Made by a program: the position numbers and the translations under genes. The notes below the pieces were generated by a model. That model made no database searches and was not told the DNA's origin. It saw nothing but the letters and a program-made list of their open reading frames with translations. Positions 8,248 to 16,023 of a stretch of DNA of 63,712 bases are shown here, piece by piece; position 1 is the first letter of the stretch, and each line of letters begins with the position of its first letter. The stretch comes from Stenotrophomonas sp. UBA7346 (GTDB taxonomy: Bacteria; Pseudomonadota; Gammaproteobacteria; Xanthomonadales; Xanthomonadaceae), in assembly GCA_002471015.1 (NCBI GenBank), contig DKPB01000056.1:1-63712 (forward strand), written 5' to 3'.

Positions 8248-8766
8248 TCAGTAGTTGACCTTGTCTTCCACCGAGTGGCCGCGCTTGGCGATCAGCATGG
8301 TGCGGCTGAAGCTGCAGATCAGCTTGCCGTCCTGGTTGAAACCGTCGGTCTGCACGGTAACGATGCCGGCGCCCGGGCGCGACTTGGATTCGCGCTTGTC
8401 CAGCACCTTGGACTCGGCCACAAGGGTGTCGCCGACAAACAGCGGGTGGGTCATCTTGATGTCGCTCCAGCCCAGGTTGGCCACGGCCTTCTGGCTGACG
8501 TCGGTGACGCTCATGCCGACCATCAGGGCCACCGTGAACGGCGAGCAGACGATCACCTTGCCGAACTCCGAAGCCTTGGCGTACTCCTTGTCGAAGTGCA
8601 TCGGATGGGTGTTCATCGTCAGCAGGGTGAACCAGGTGTTGTCGGTTTCGGTGATGGAGCGACCGGGACGGTGCTCGTAGATGTCGCCAACATTGAACTC
8701 TTCGTAGTAGCGGCCGAAGGTTTCGCGGAAGCGGTTTTCGGAGATCTGCTTGACGTTCTGAACCAT
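8248..8766 (-). CDS. MaoC-family (R)-specific enoyl-CoA hydratase
   Basis: The 172-residue hot-dog protein carries the hydratase-2 active site in NTHPMHFDKEYA (Asn/His with a following Asp) and the strand HPLFVGDTLVAESKVL. Its length and sequence type fit the mesaconyl-CoA or itaconyl-CoA hydratase branch better than the short PhaJ type. The start at ATG 8766 follows AAAGGAC. It sits between the CitE-type lyase and the acyl-CoA dehydrogenase. Dehydrogenase, hydratase and lyase would turn a branched dicarboxyl-CoA into a hydroxyacyl-CoA and then split it. Confidence 0.85.
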   Translation of the reverse strand: MVQNVKQISENRFRETFGRYYEEFNVGDIYEHRPGRSITETDNTWFTLLTMNTHPMHFDKEYAKASEFGKVIVCSPFTVALMVGMSVTDVSQKAVANLGWSDIKMTHPLFVGDTLVAESKVLDKRESKSRPGAGIVTVQTDGFNQDGKLICSFSRTMLIAKRGHSVEDKVNY

Positions 8767-8855
8767 GACAATGTCCTTTTGGTGCGGGTTGGGCTGGCGC
8801 TGGGCGCAGCTTGGTCAAAGAGGGGTGTGATCAGGCGTTCAATGAAGCGGTGTGC

Positions 8856-9710
8856 TCAGCCGGCGCGGACGCCGAGCGCACCGAGCGCGATGGCACGCTC
8901 GGCTGCGATTTCGATGGGGCGGTCCACCAGCTTGCCGTCGAGCTGGATGGCCTCGCCGCCGCTGGCTGCCAGCGCGGCAACCACGCGCTGGGCGCGGTCG
9001 TACTCGGCGGCGGTGGGTAGATAGGCGTTCTGGATGGGGTCGACCTGGGCCGGGTGGATGGCGGCCTTGGCGGTGAAGCCGAGATCGATCACGCGGTCGG
9101 TTTCCTGGACCAGGCCGGCTTCGTCCTTGATGTCGAGGTAGGGCACGTCCATGCAGCCGACGTCGGCTTCGGCGGCAATCGTTGCCAGCTGCACGCGCGG
9201 ATGGAAGAAGCTCTCCCAGCTGGCGCGGCCACGCAATGCAACGATGTAGTCGAAGCCACCCAACATCAGTGCCTGCAGGCGCGGGATGGCGGTGGCCAGC
9301 GCGCGTGCATCCAACAGTCCCTTCGGGGTTTCGATCTGGGCGATGAAGACGGTATCGATGGCTGCCAGCGCGGCATCGGCCTGCTGCAGTTCGGCCACGG
9401 TTTCAACCTTGGGCAGCATCACGAAGGCCGGCTTCAGGCCGGAGGCAGCCAGTGCCTGCAGATCCGCCTGGCCCAGCGCGCTGGACAGGGGATTGATGCG
9501 CAGGCCGATCTCGCTGCGGGTTTGCGGCAGCGCGGCAAGGAAGGCGAACAGCGAGGCGCGTGCGCTTTCCTTGTCACCTGGCGCAACCGCATCTTCCAGA
9601 TCGATGCAGACCTGGTCGGCACCGGTGGCCACGGCCTTGGCGTAACGCTCCGGGCGCGAGCCCGGCACGAACAGCAGGCAGCGGCGCGGCGTGCTCAGTG
9701 CAGCGCTCAT
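8856..9710 (-). CDS. CitE-like CoA-ester lyase (citramalyl/malyl-CoA lyase type)
   Basis: The 284-residue TIM barrel has the family start RRCLLFVPGSRPERYAKA, then VCIDLEDAVAPGDK, IAQIETPKGLLDA (metal-binding glutamate) and LGGFDYIVALRG (metal-binding aspartate region), with KAAIHPAQV near the C-terminus. Such enzymes cleave 3-hydroxyacyl-CoA esters, for example citramalyl-CoA to acetyl-CoA and pyruvate. The start ATG overlaps the stop of the hydrolase gene upstream (ATGA), so the two are translationally coupled. Confidence 0.85.
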   Translation of the reverse strand: MSAALSTPRRCLLFVPGSRPERYAKAVATGADQVCIDLEDAVAPGDKESARASLFAFLAALPQTRSEIGLRINPLSSALGQADLQALAASGLKPAFVMLPKVETVAELQQADAALAAIDTVFIAQIETPKGLLDARALATAIPRLQALMLGGFDYIVALRGRASWESFFHPRVQLATIAAEADVGCMDVPYLDIKDEAGLVQETDRVIDLGFTAKAAIHPAQVDPIQNAYLPTAAEYDRAQRVVAALAASGGEAIQLDGKLVDRPIEIAAERAIALGALGVRAG

Positions 9711-10573
9711 GCCGCACCCACCTGGCTGGCGAAGTGCTCGGCGATCTGCCGGCGGGTGGCATACCAGGTGCCCGGCTTCTGCGCGACGTATTGCAGGAAC
9801 TTCTCGAACGCGCCGATGCGGCCCGGGCGGCCGATGATGCGCAGGTGCAGGCCCAGCGACATCACCTTGGGGCCGTGCTCGCCTTCGGCGTACAGCGTGT
9901 CGAAGCTGTCGATGGCGTAATCCAGCCAGTCCTTGGGCAGGTAGGACGGGGCCACCCACATCTTCATGTCGTTGGTATCGAGCTGGTACGGCACCACGAT
10001 CATCGGCGTGTCGCTGCCATCGACCTCGCCCCAGAACGGCGCGTCGGCCGAGTAGTCGTCCATGTGGTACAGGAAGCCTTCTTCCTGCAGCAGACGGCGG
10101 GTGGAGGCGGTATGCAGGTAGCGCGACAGCCAGCCGACCGGACGCACGCCGGTGGTCTTCTCGATGCTGTCAGCGGCGTCGCGGATGAACTGGCGTTCCT
10201 GTTCCTCGTTGAAGCGGAACTGGTGGATCCAGCGGTGGCCGTGCGAACACACTTCGTGGCGGCTGCCACGCAGGTAGTCGGCGATTTCCGGGGCACGCTC
10301 CAGCGACACCGCGGCAGCGGTATAGGTGCTGGTGACGTTGTACCTGTCCAGCAGCGCGGCCACGCGCGCATGGCCTTCATTGACGCCGTAGCGGTAATTG
10401 GACTCGTTGCCGTAATTGCGCACCGGCTTGGACAGGGTCACATGCAGCTCGTCCACCGGCTCGGTGATCTTGTCACCCTGGCCGACGTTGTACTCGGACA
10501 GCTCTTCGACGTTGACGACCACCGACAAGGCCAGGCGTGCGTTGTTGGGCCACTGGTAGACGGGTTTGGACAT
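9707..10573 (-). CDS. PuuE/imidase-type polysaccharide-deacetylase-fold hydrolase, copy 1
   Basis: The 288-residue protein starts SKPVYQWPNNARLALSVVVN and follows the pattern of allantoinase PuuE: NVEELSEYN where classical deacetylases have DDG, VRNYGNESNYRYGV, and EVCSHGHRWIHQ with the metal histidine. There is no signal peptide, so it works in the cytoplasm and is not a cell-wall enzyme. Family members open cyclic amides such as allantoin or cyclic imides. I took ATG 10573; the open frame continues upstream but there it runs through repeats. It is coupled to the CitE-type lyase. Two paralogues lie at 14108 and 15040. Confidence 0.8.
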   Translation of the reverse strand: MSKPVYQWPNNARLALSVVVNVEELSEYNVGQGDKITEPVDELHVTLSKPVRNYGNESNYRYGVNEGHARVAALLDRYNVTSTYTAAAVSLERAPEIADYLRGSRHEVCSHGHRWIHQFRFNEEQERQFIRDAADSIEKTTGVRPVGWLSRYLHTASTRRLLQEEGFLYHMDDYSADAPFWGEVDGSDTPMIVVPYQLDTNDMKMWVAPSYLPKDWLDYAIDSFDTLYAEGEHGPKVMSLGLHLRIIGRPGRIGAFEKFLQYVAQKPGTWYATRRQIAEHFASQVGAA

Positions 10574-10864
10574 GGCAATCTCGGTACGTTTATTGGGGGT
10601 GCGTGGTGGTGTGCTTTGCTGCTTCTGCTTTGCTGCTTCTGCTTTGCTGCTTCTGCTTTGCTGCTTCTGCTCTTGTGCCGTCATTCCCGCGGAGGCGGGG
10701 TTTTCAACCGACGAATGTCGGGTCATCGCTCTTCGCTCTTCGCCTTTGCGCTTCACCTTTGCCGTGGAAGTCAAAGGCCAGAGCGATTCCCGCCTTCGCG
10801 GGAATGACGATCTGAAAGTTGGTCGGGAATGACGATTTTCACGGTGGCCGGGAAAGCCCCTACC
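10574..10864. repeat. Repeat-filled gap inside the leftward unit
   Basis: A 14-base unit TGCTTTGCTGCTTC is repeated four times (10612-10667). It is followed by GTCATTCCCGCGGAGGCGGG and by a related palindrome near 10788-10810 (ATTCCCGCC with GGCGGGAAT-like arms). The motif CAACCGACGAA next to it recurs beside the run at 18972-19058. No gene is visible here and no copy of the TGTCCGGACA operator. Confidence 0.75.
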
Positions 10865-11707
10865 TCAATGGTTCTCCTCACCACCGGAGACATTGATTGC
10901 CTCACCGGTGATGTAGGCCGCATCGTCCGAACACAGGAAGGCCGTTGCCGCCGCGGTGTCCGAGGCCAGGCCGGGGCGACCTGCCGGGATGCGCGCACGC
11001 ATGTCGGCCAGGTACTGCTCCACGCTCTTGCCCTGCTTTTCGGCGAAGTACTCGTTCTGCCACGCGCCCAGGCCGGTGGTGACGTGGTTGGGGCAGACCG
11101 CATTGACGTTGATGCCGTGCCCGGCCAGTTCCAGCGATGCCACCCGGGTCAGGCCAACCAGGCCATGCTTGGACGAGCAATAGGCCGCCGCGTGCGGGAA
11201 CGCCGACTTGGCCGCCTGCGAGGCGATGTTGACGATGCGGCCGCCGCCCTGGGCGATCATCTGCCGGCCAGCATGCTTGATGGTCAGGAAGGCGCCGCGC
11301 AGGTTCACACCCAGCACCGCGTCCCATTCCCGGGCCTCGATGTCGACCAGCGACTTCATCAGATAGCCGATGCCGGCGTTGTTGACCAGGATGTCGAGGC
11401 GGCCGAAGCGTTCGACCGTGGCCTTGACCACCGCTTCCACCTGCGCCTCTTCCAGCACGTCCAGGGCCATGGCCACGCATTCGCCGCCGGTGCTGACGGC
11501 CAGCTCGGCGGCCACCTGCGCCAGCTCCTCGTCGGTGCCGACCGCGGTGACCGGCATTTCGGCGCCACGCACCTTGCCAATGTCGGTCAGCACCACCTTG
11601 CAGCCTTCCTGCAGCAGGCGGCGGGCAATGCCCTCGCCCAGCCCGGCACGACGACCGGCGCCGGTGATAAGTGCGACCTTGCCCTGCAATTCGGGGAAAC
11701 GAGCCAT
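10865..11707 (-). CDS. Short-chain dehydrogenase/reductase (SDR)
   Basis: The 280-residue NAD(P)-dependent oxidoreductase has the Rossmann start GKVALITGAGRRAGLGEGIA, the NNAGIGY motif, the catalytic Ser-Tyr-Lys set (INIAS-type serine in IVNIASQAAK, and YCSSK) and NAVCPNHVTT. ATG 11707 has AAGGAA eight bases upstream. An aspartate after the second strand (VVLTDIGK) suggests NAD preference. It is the second gene of the leftward unit, 20 bases after the RedY-like gene. Substrate unknown, presumably a hydroxy intermediate of the pathway. Confidence 0.9.
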   Translation of the reverse strand: MARFPELQGKVALITGAGRRAGLGEGIARRLLQEGCKVVLTDIGKVRGAEMPVTAVGTDEELAQVAAELAVSTGGECVAMALDVLEEAQVEAVVKATVERFGRLDILVNNAGIGYLMKSLVDIEAREWDAVLGVNLRGAFLTIKHAGRQMIAQGGGRIVNIASQAAKSAFPHAAAYCSSKHGLVGLTRVASLELAGHGINVNAVCPNHVTTGLGAWQNEYFAEKQGKSVEQYLADMRARIPAGRPGLASDTAAATAFLCSDDAAYITGEAINVSGGEENH

Positions 11708-11727
11708 GACCAATGTTCCTTGTGCGC

Positions 11728-12036
11728 TTACAGCGCGCTGGTGAGGATGAACAACGGATTGTCAGCGTATTGCTGGAACTGCGCCGCACCGGCCTGCACG
11801 GCCGGGTCGGCCAGGTCAGCGCCAAACGCCGCCATGTCCGGGATGCGCATCAGCTCGATGTAGTCGTAAGGGGAGCTGCCTTCACCGATCAACAGACCGC
11901 TGGCCTTGAGTACCTCGAACTTTTCCACCGACGGCAACGCATTGACCACCGGCAGGTCGCTGGCACGGGCCCAGGCCTCGTATTCCTCGCGGTTGACGCC
12001 GGGCTTGAGGTTGAACAAGACGATGACGGTTTGCAT
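11728..12036 (-). CDS. HapK/RedY-like dimeric alpha/beta-barrel protein
   Basis: The 102-residue protein starts QTVIVLFNLKPGVNREEYEA with the pattern LPVVNALPSVEKFEV, which resembles the REDY-like HapK family. RedY and HapK belong to prodigiosin-type pyrrole pathways; relatives in catabolic clusters have no assigned role. ATG 12036 follows GGAGGAAGCC, an excellent ribosome site. It is the first gene of the leftward unit, and the TGTCCGGACA palindrome lies 29 bases upstream of its start. Confidence 0.6.
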   Translation of the reverse strand: MQTVIVLFNLKPGVNREEYEAWARASDLPVVNALPSVEKFEVLKASGLLIGEGSSPYDYIELMRIPDMAAFGADLADPAVQAGAAQFQQYADNPLFILTSAL

Positions 12037-12064
12037 GGCTTCCTCCCGGGTAAAAGACTGTGGC

Positions 12065-12086
12065 ACACTTTGTCCGGACAAAGTGT
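12065..12086. promoter_or_regulatory. Operator palindrome A1 (TTTGTCCGGACAAA core)
   Basis: This is a perfect 22-base inverted repeat, half-site ACACTTTGTCC, between two divergent starts (12036 leftward and 12177 rightward). Its core recurs at 20694, 30481, 33383 and 37990, always upstream of a catabolic gene. The shape TTGT-N4-ACAA resembles sites of GntR-family FCD regulators. No such regulator is encoded in the window, so the binding protein is unknown. Confidence 0.8.
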
Positions 12087-12176
12087 AGGCATGCCATTCG
12101 TCCCCGGTCAACGCCGGAGGCGGAAATCCCCCACCGGCGTATCTACCTGCCGTAACCCAAACGATTGAGGTGCTTG

Positions 12177-13409
12177 ATGAAGCGTTATTACCCGTGGTTG
12201 ATGGCGGTAATGGGGATGTTGGTGCTGCTGGTCTCCAATGGCCTCACCGTGACCGGCCTGACCGCCTTTGACGAATCCCTGCTCAAGGACTTCGGCTGGA
12301 CCCGCAGCGAGCTCAAGCTACGCGACCTGATCACCCTGGTGCTGGCCGGCTGGATGGCGCCCTTCCTGGGTGCACTGATCGACAAGGTCGGCCCGCGCAA
12401 GCTGATCCTGGCCGGCATCGCCCTGCTGGCCGCGCTGTACGCCGCCTATGCCCACATCCATTCGCTGGCCCACCTGTACTGGATCCACGTCGGTTTTGCC
12501 GCCGTGCTGGTCGCCGCCGGCCTGAATGTGGCGGTGATCTTCGTCTCGCAATGGTTTGCCACCCACCGCGGTACCGCGATCGGTATTGCCCTGGTCGGCA
12601 CCAGCCTGGGCGGCATGGTGTTCCCCAAGCTCGGCGTGCAGCTGATGCAGAGCATGGACTGGCGCGCCGCGCTGCTGTGGGAAACCGCCATCCCGCTGGT
12701 CTTCCTGGTCCTGGCCTTCCTGTTCGTGCGCAGCCCGCGCCCGGGCGGCATCCAGCCCTGGGGCGCCGACACGCTGGCCGCCAAGGCGGCTGCGGGCAAG
12801 CCGGCCGCCGCCTCGCTGCCGGACCTGAGCTACCAGCAGGCCATGCGCACCCGCACCTTCTGGGTGCTGGCCTTCGTGGCGATGACCACCTTCTTCTCGA
12901 TCATGGCGGTGGCCTCCAACCTGTTTCTGCACATGCGCGACCTGGGCTTTGAACCGGCCACCGCCGGCAATGGCCTGGGCCTGATGTTCGGCCTGGCGAT
13001 GGTGGGCAAGTTCCTATTCGGCTTCCTGGCCGACGTGCTGCCGCCCAAGCGCGTGTTTCTGGTCAACCTGGCGATCATGGCCGCCGGCGCGGTCATCCTG
13101 GCGACCCTGCGCGCCGACCTGATCTGGTACTCGCTGGCCCTGTTCGGGCTGGGCTGGGGTGGCCTGTACACGATGATCCAGCTGCTGGCGGTCAACGCCT
13201 TCGGGCTCAGCGCGGCCGGCAAGATCCTCGGCACCATCACCCTGCTCGATGCGACCACCGCCGGCCTGGGCATCTGGGTAACGGCCAAGATCTTCGACCT
13301 CACCAAGAGCTACCACGTCGCCTTCAGCCTGATCTGCGGGCTGATCGTGCTGGCCCTGCTGGCCGCCACCCTGGTGCGCGACGAACGTACGCGCGCCGCC
13401 AAGGCCTGA
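12177..13409 (+). CDS. MFS permease 1 (OFA/monocarboxylate-type)
   Basis: The 410-residue protein has about 12 membrane helices with a soluble central loop near residues 195-220. The loop after helix 2 reads GALIDKVGPRKL (the MFS D-R/K-x-G-R-R/K motif), and a related stretch, GFLADVLPPKRVF, follows in the second half. The start KRYYPWLMAVMGMLV is shared with the second permease at 36652, so the two are paralogues. ATG 12177 follows GAGG. It leads a rightward unit and probably imports the organic acid or imide that the unit degrades. Confidence 0.9.
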   Translation: MKRYYPWLMAVMGMLVLLVSNGLTVTGLTAFDESLLKDFGWTRSELKLRDLITLVLAGWMAPFLGALIDKVGPRKLILAGIALLAALYAAYAHIHSLAHLYWIHVGFAAVLVAAGLNVAVIFVSQWFATHRGTAIGIALVGTSLGGMVFPKLGVQLMQSMDWRAALLWETAIPLVFLVLAFLFVRSPRPGGIQPWGADTLAAKAAAGKPAAASLPDLSYQQAMRTRTFWVLAFVAMTTFFSIMAVASNLFLHMRDLGFEPATAGNGLGLMFGLAMVGKFLFGFLADVLPPKRVFLVNLAIMAAGAVILATLRADLIWYSLALFGLGWGGLYTMIQLLAVNAFGLSAAGKILGTITLLDATTAGLGIWVTAKIFDLTKSYHVAFSLICGLIVLALLAATLVRDERTRAAKA

Positions 13410-13436
13410 CCCCCACTGCTGCAACGGAGAGACCCC

Positions 13437-14111
13437 ATGCCCGTGATGGAAACGTCCAACCTCACTGCCCGCCAGTACTGGGAGCAGGTCAAGGCCAACC
13501 CCAACCGCGCCAGGTTCGGCTTCGGCGCGCGCCCGGCCATCGTCAACATCGATGTGCAGCGCGCCTATACCGACCTGGCCGCGTTCAAGACCGCCTATGA
13601 GACCGACCCGCGGCAGATCGAGCACATCAATGCGTTGTCGGCACAGGTGCGCGCGCTCGGCCTGCCGGTGGTGTGGACCTATGTGGCCTACCTGGAATCG
13701 GGCGAGGATGCCGGTACCTGGGGCACCCGCACCAATACCCCGGACTCGCTGCAGAACATCAAGCACGGCTCCGAGCGCGCCCAGTTCGATCCCCGCGCCG
13801 ATGTGCAGGCTGGCGACATCGTCATGCACAAGCGCATGGCCAGCCCGTTCTTCGAAACCAACCTGTGGTCGCTGCTGACCTTCCACAAGATCGACACGCT
13901 GATCATCACCGGCGGCTCCACCTCCGGCTGCGTGCGCGCCTGCGTGATCGACAGCCTGTCGCGCGGCTACCGCAGCATCGTTCCGGAAGAATGCGTGGCC
14001 GACAAGCACGAGATCCCGCACTTCGCCAACCTCAGCGACATCATGCTCAAGTACGGCGACGTGGAATCGGTGGATCACGTGGCCGCGCAGCTGCAGGCGC
14101 TGCGCGCATGA
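13437..14111 (+). CDS. Isochorismatase-fold amidohydrolase (N-carbamoylsarcosine/maleamate amidase type)
   Basis: The 224-residue cysteine hydrolase has the catalytic triad Asp39 (VNIDVQRAY), Lys132 (VMHKRMASPFF) and Cys165 (GGSTSGCVRACVID). The TSGCVRA form is typical of amidases such as N-carbamoylsarcosine amidohydrolase and NicF maleamate amidohydrolase, not of true isochorismatases. It would release ammonia from a half-amide. Its stop overlaps the start of the next ring-hydrolase gene, which suggests that ring opening and deamidation are consecutive. Confidence 0.85.
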   Translation: MPVMETSNLTARQYWEQVKANPNRARFGFGARPAIVNIDVQRAYTDLAAFKTAYETDPRQIEHINALSAQVRALGLPVVWTYVAYLESGEDAGTWGTRTNTPDSLQNIKHGSERAQFDPRADVQAGDIVMHKRMASPFFETNLWSLLTFHKIDTLIITGGSTSGCVRACVIDSLSRGYRSIVPEECVADKHEIPHFANLSDIMLKYGDVESVDHVAAQLQALRA

Positions 14112-15043
14112 GCACCGCGAGCAAATCCGACCCGGGCCTGTTCGACTACTGGCCCTACGACAGCCGGCCGAAGATCGAATGGCCGGGCGGCGCCCGCGTG
14201 GCCTTGTGGATCGCGCCCAACATCGAGTTCTACGAGTACGCGCCGCCGGCCAACCCGCAGCGCAAGCCGTGGCCGCGCCCGCTGCCCGACATCCAGGGCT
14301 ATGGCACCCGCGACTACGGCAACCGCGTCGGCCACCAGCGGATGATGCGGGTGATGGACCAGTACGGCCTGCGCGGCTCGGTGTCGCTGTCCACGGCCAT
14401 GCTCAAGCACCATCCGGAAGTGATCCAGATGGCGGCCGAGCGCAACTGGGAATTCTTCAGCCACGGCATCTACAACACCCGCTACACCTATGGCCTGGAC
14501 GAGGCACAGGAGCGGGAGATGATCGCGCACTCGATGGCGCTGATCGCCGAGCACACCGGCCAGCACTGCGATGGCTACCTGGCGCCGGCGCTGTCGCATT
14601 CGGACGCCACCATCGACCTGTTTGCCGAGGCCGGCGGCCTGTATACCTGCGACCTGTTCCACGACGACCAGCCGACGCCGGTGAAGACCCGCTCCGGCAA
14701 GCGCTTCGTGTCGGTGCCGTATTCGCTGGAGCTCAACGACACCATCGTCTACGTCACCAACAAGATCGAGCCGCGCCGCTACGGGCAGATGATCAAGGAC
14801 GCCTTCGACCGCCTGTACGCCGAAGGCGAACACTCCGGCACCGTGATGTGCGTGCCGCTGCATGCCTACCAGGTCAGCCATCCACACCGGCTGGCGGCCT
14901 TCCACGACGCCATGGACTACATCTGCAGCCACGACAAGGTGTGGAAGGCCACCGGCCGCGAGATCGCCCAGCACTACCTGGACAAGCACTACGACGACGC
15001 GCTGGCCTCGATGGCGGCGATCAACGCGGAGGACGCGGCATGA
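14108..15043 (+). CDS. PuuE/imidase-type polysaccharide-deacetylase-fold hydrolase, copy 2
   Basis: The 311-residue protein has ALWIAPNIEFYEY at the metal-binding first motif, TRDYGNRVGHQRMM, EFFSHGIYNTRY with the second-motif histidine, and PLHAYQVSHPHR with the late histidines. There is no signal peptide. The family includes allantoinase PuuE and a bacterial imidase (cyclic imide hydrolase), both of which open N-containing rings. Its start is fused to the amidase stop (ATGA) and its own stop to the next paralogue (ATGA). Confidence 0.8.
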   Translation: MSTASKSDPGLFDYWPYDSRPKIEWPGGARVALWIAPNIEFYEYAPPANPQRKPWPRPLPDIQGYGTRDYGNRVGHQRMMRVMDQYGLRGSVSLSTAMLKHHPEVIQMAAERNWEFFSHGIYNTRYTYGLDEAQEREMIAHSMALIAEHTGQHCDGYLAPALSHSDATIDLFAEAGGLYTCDLFHDDQPTPVKTRSGKRFVSVPYSLELNDTIVYVTNKIEPRRYGQMIKDAFDRLYAEGEHSGTVMCVPLHAYQVSHPHRLAAFHDAMDYICSHDKVWKATGREIAQHYLDKHYDDALASMAAINAEDAA

Positions 15044-15960
15044 GCCTGGATCGCAGCTTCCTGGAATACCCGCAGCTGCGCCATGGCATGGACCATGACC
15101 GCTACAGCTGGTCGATGCTGGCGCAGCGCCCGGCCGTGCGCTGGCCCAACGACAAACCGCTGGCACTGTGGATCAACCTGAGCCTGGAACACTTCCCGCT
15201 CAATCCCAAGGGTGACGGCTTCAAACCGCACGGTTCCATGGTCATGCCCTACCCGGACCTGCGCCATTACACGCTGCGCGACTACGGCAACCGGGTGGGC
15301 GTGTTCCGCGTACTGGATGCGCTGGAAAAGTACGGTCTGCGCGCCAGCACCGCGGTCAACGGCGAACTGGCCGAGCGCTACCCGGCCCTGCTGCGCCGGC
15401 TCAAGGCGCGCAGCGCCGAGCTGGTGGCGCACGGCTGGAACATGGACAGCGTGCACTACGGCGGGCTGGACCCGGCGCGCGAAGCTGAATACATCCAGCG
15501 CAGTTTGGCCGCGCTGGCCCCGTATGCCGACGGCCCCATCCAAGGCTGGCTGTCACCGGCCCGCTCGCAGTCCGAGAACACCCCGGAACTCCTGCAACAG
15601 GCCGGTTTGCAATGGTTTGGCGACTGGATCAACGACGAGCTGCCCTACCCCTTCCAGACCTCCAACGGCCCGCTGACCGCCCTGCCCTTGTCACTGGAAT
15701 TGGAAGATCGCTTCATCGTCGGCGAAAATCTGCATGCCGAGGCCGAGTATGCGGACCAGATGGTCGATGCCTGCGATTTCCTGCTGGAGGAAGCGCAGCG
15801 CAGCGGACAGGGTCGCCTGCTCGCGCTCAACATCCACCCGTGGGTGATGGGCCAGCCGCACCGCATCAAGCACCTGGAACGCGTGTTCGCCCATCTGGCA
15901 GACAACGCAGGGCTGATCTGGAACGCTGCGCCTTCGCAGATCATCGCCGCCTCACGTTGA
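15040..15960 (+). CDS. PuuE/imidase-type polysaccharide-deacetylase-fold hydrolase, copy 3
   Basis: The 306-residue protein is the third paralogue: ALWINLSLEHFPLNP, LRDYGNRVGVFRVL, ELVAHGWNMDSVHY, GWLSPARSQSENTPEL and LNIHPWVMGQPHRI. It diverges from copy 2 around the first motif (SLEHF against NIEFY) and after the HG motif, so it may hydrolyse a different ring or form a hetero-oligomer with it. The ATGA overlap points to matched synthesis. Confidence 0.8.
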   Translation: MSLDRSFLEYPQLRHGMDHDRYSWSMLAQRPAVRWPNDKPLALWINLSLEHFPLNPKGDGFKPHGSMVMPYPDLRHYTLRDYGNRVGVFRVLDALEKYGLRASTAVNGELAERYPALLRRLKARSAELVAHGWNMDSVHYGGLDPAREAEYIQRSLAALAPYADGPIQGWLSPARSQSENTPELLQQAGLQWFGDWINDELPYPFQTSNGPLTALPLSLELEDRFIVGENLHAEAEYADQMVDACDFLLEEAQRSGQGRLLALNIHPWVMGQPHRIKHLERVFAHLADNAGLIWNAAPSQIIAASR

Positions 15961-16023
15961 GGCGGCGGTTCCAGGCAACCGTCGTCGCCCTCAACGCGCC
16001 GGCCTTTACCCAAGAGCCCTTGC

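Noticed and set aside
9707..15960. Cell-wall polysaccharide deacetylases
   Set aside because: All three lack signal peptides, and their motifs follow PuuE/imidase rather than NodB or peptidoglycan deacetylases.
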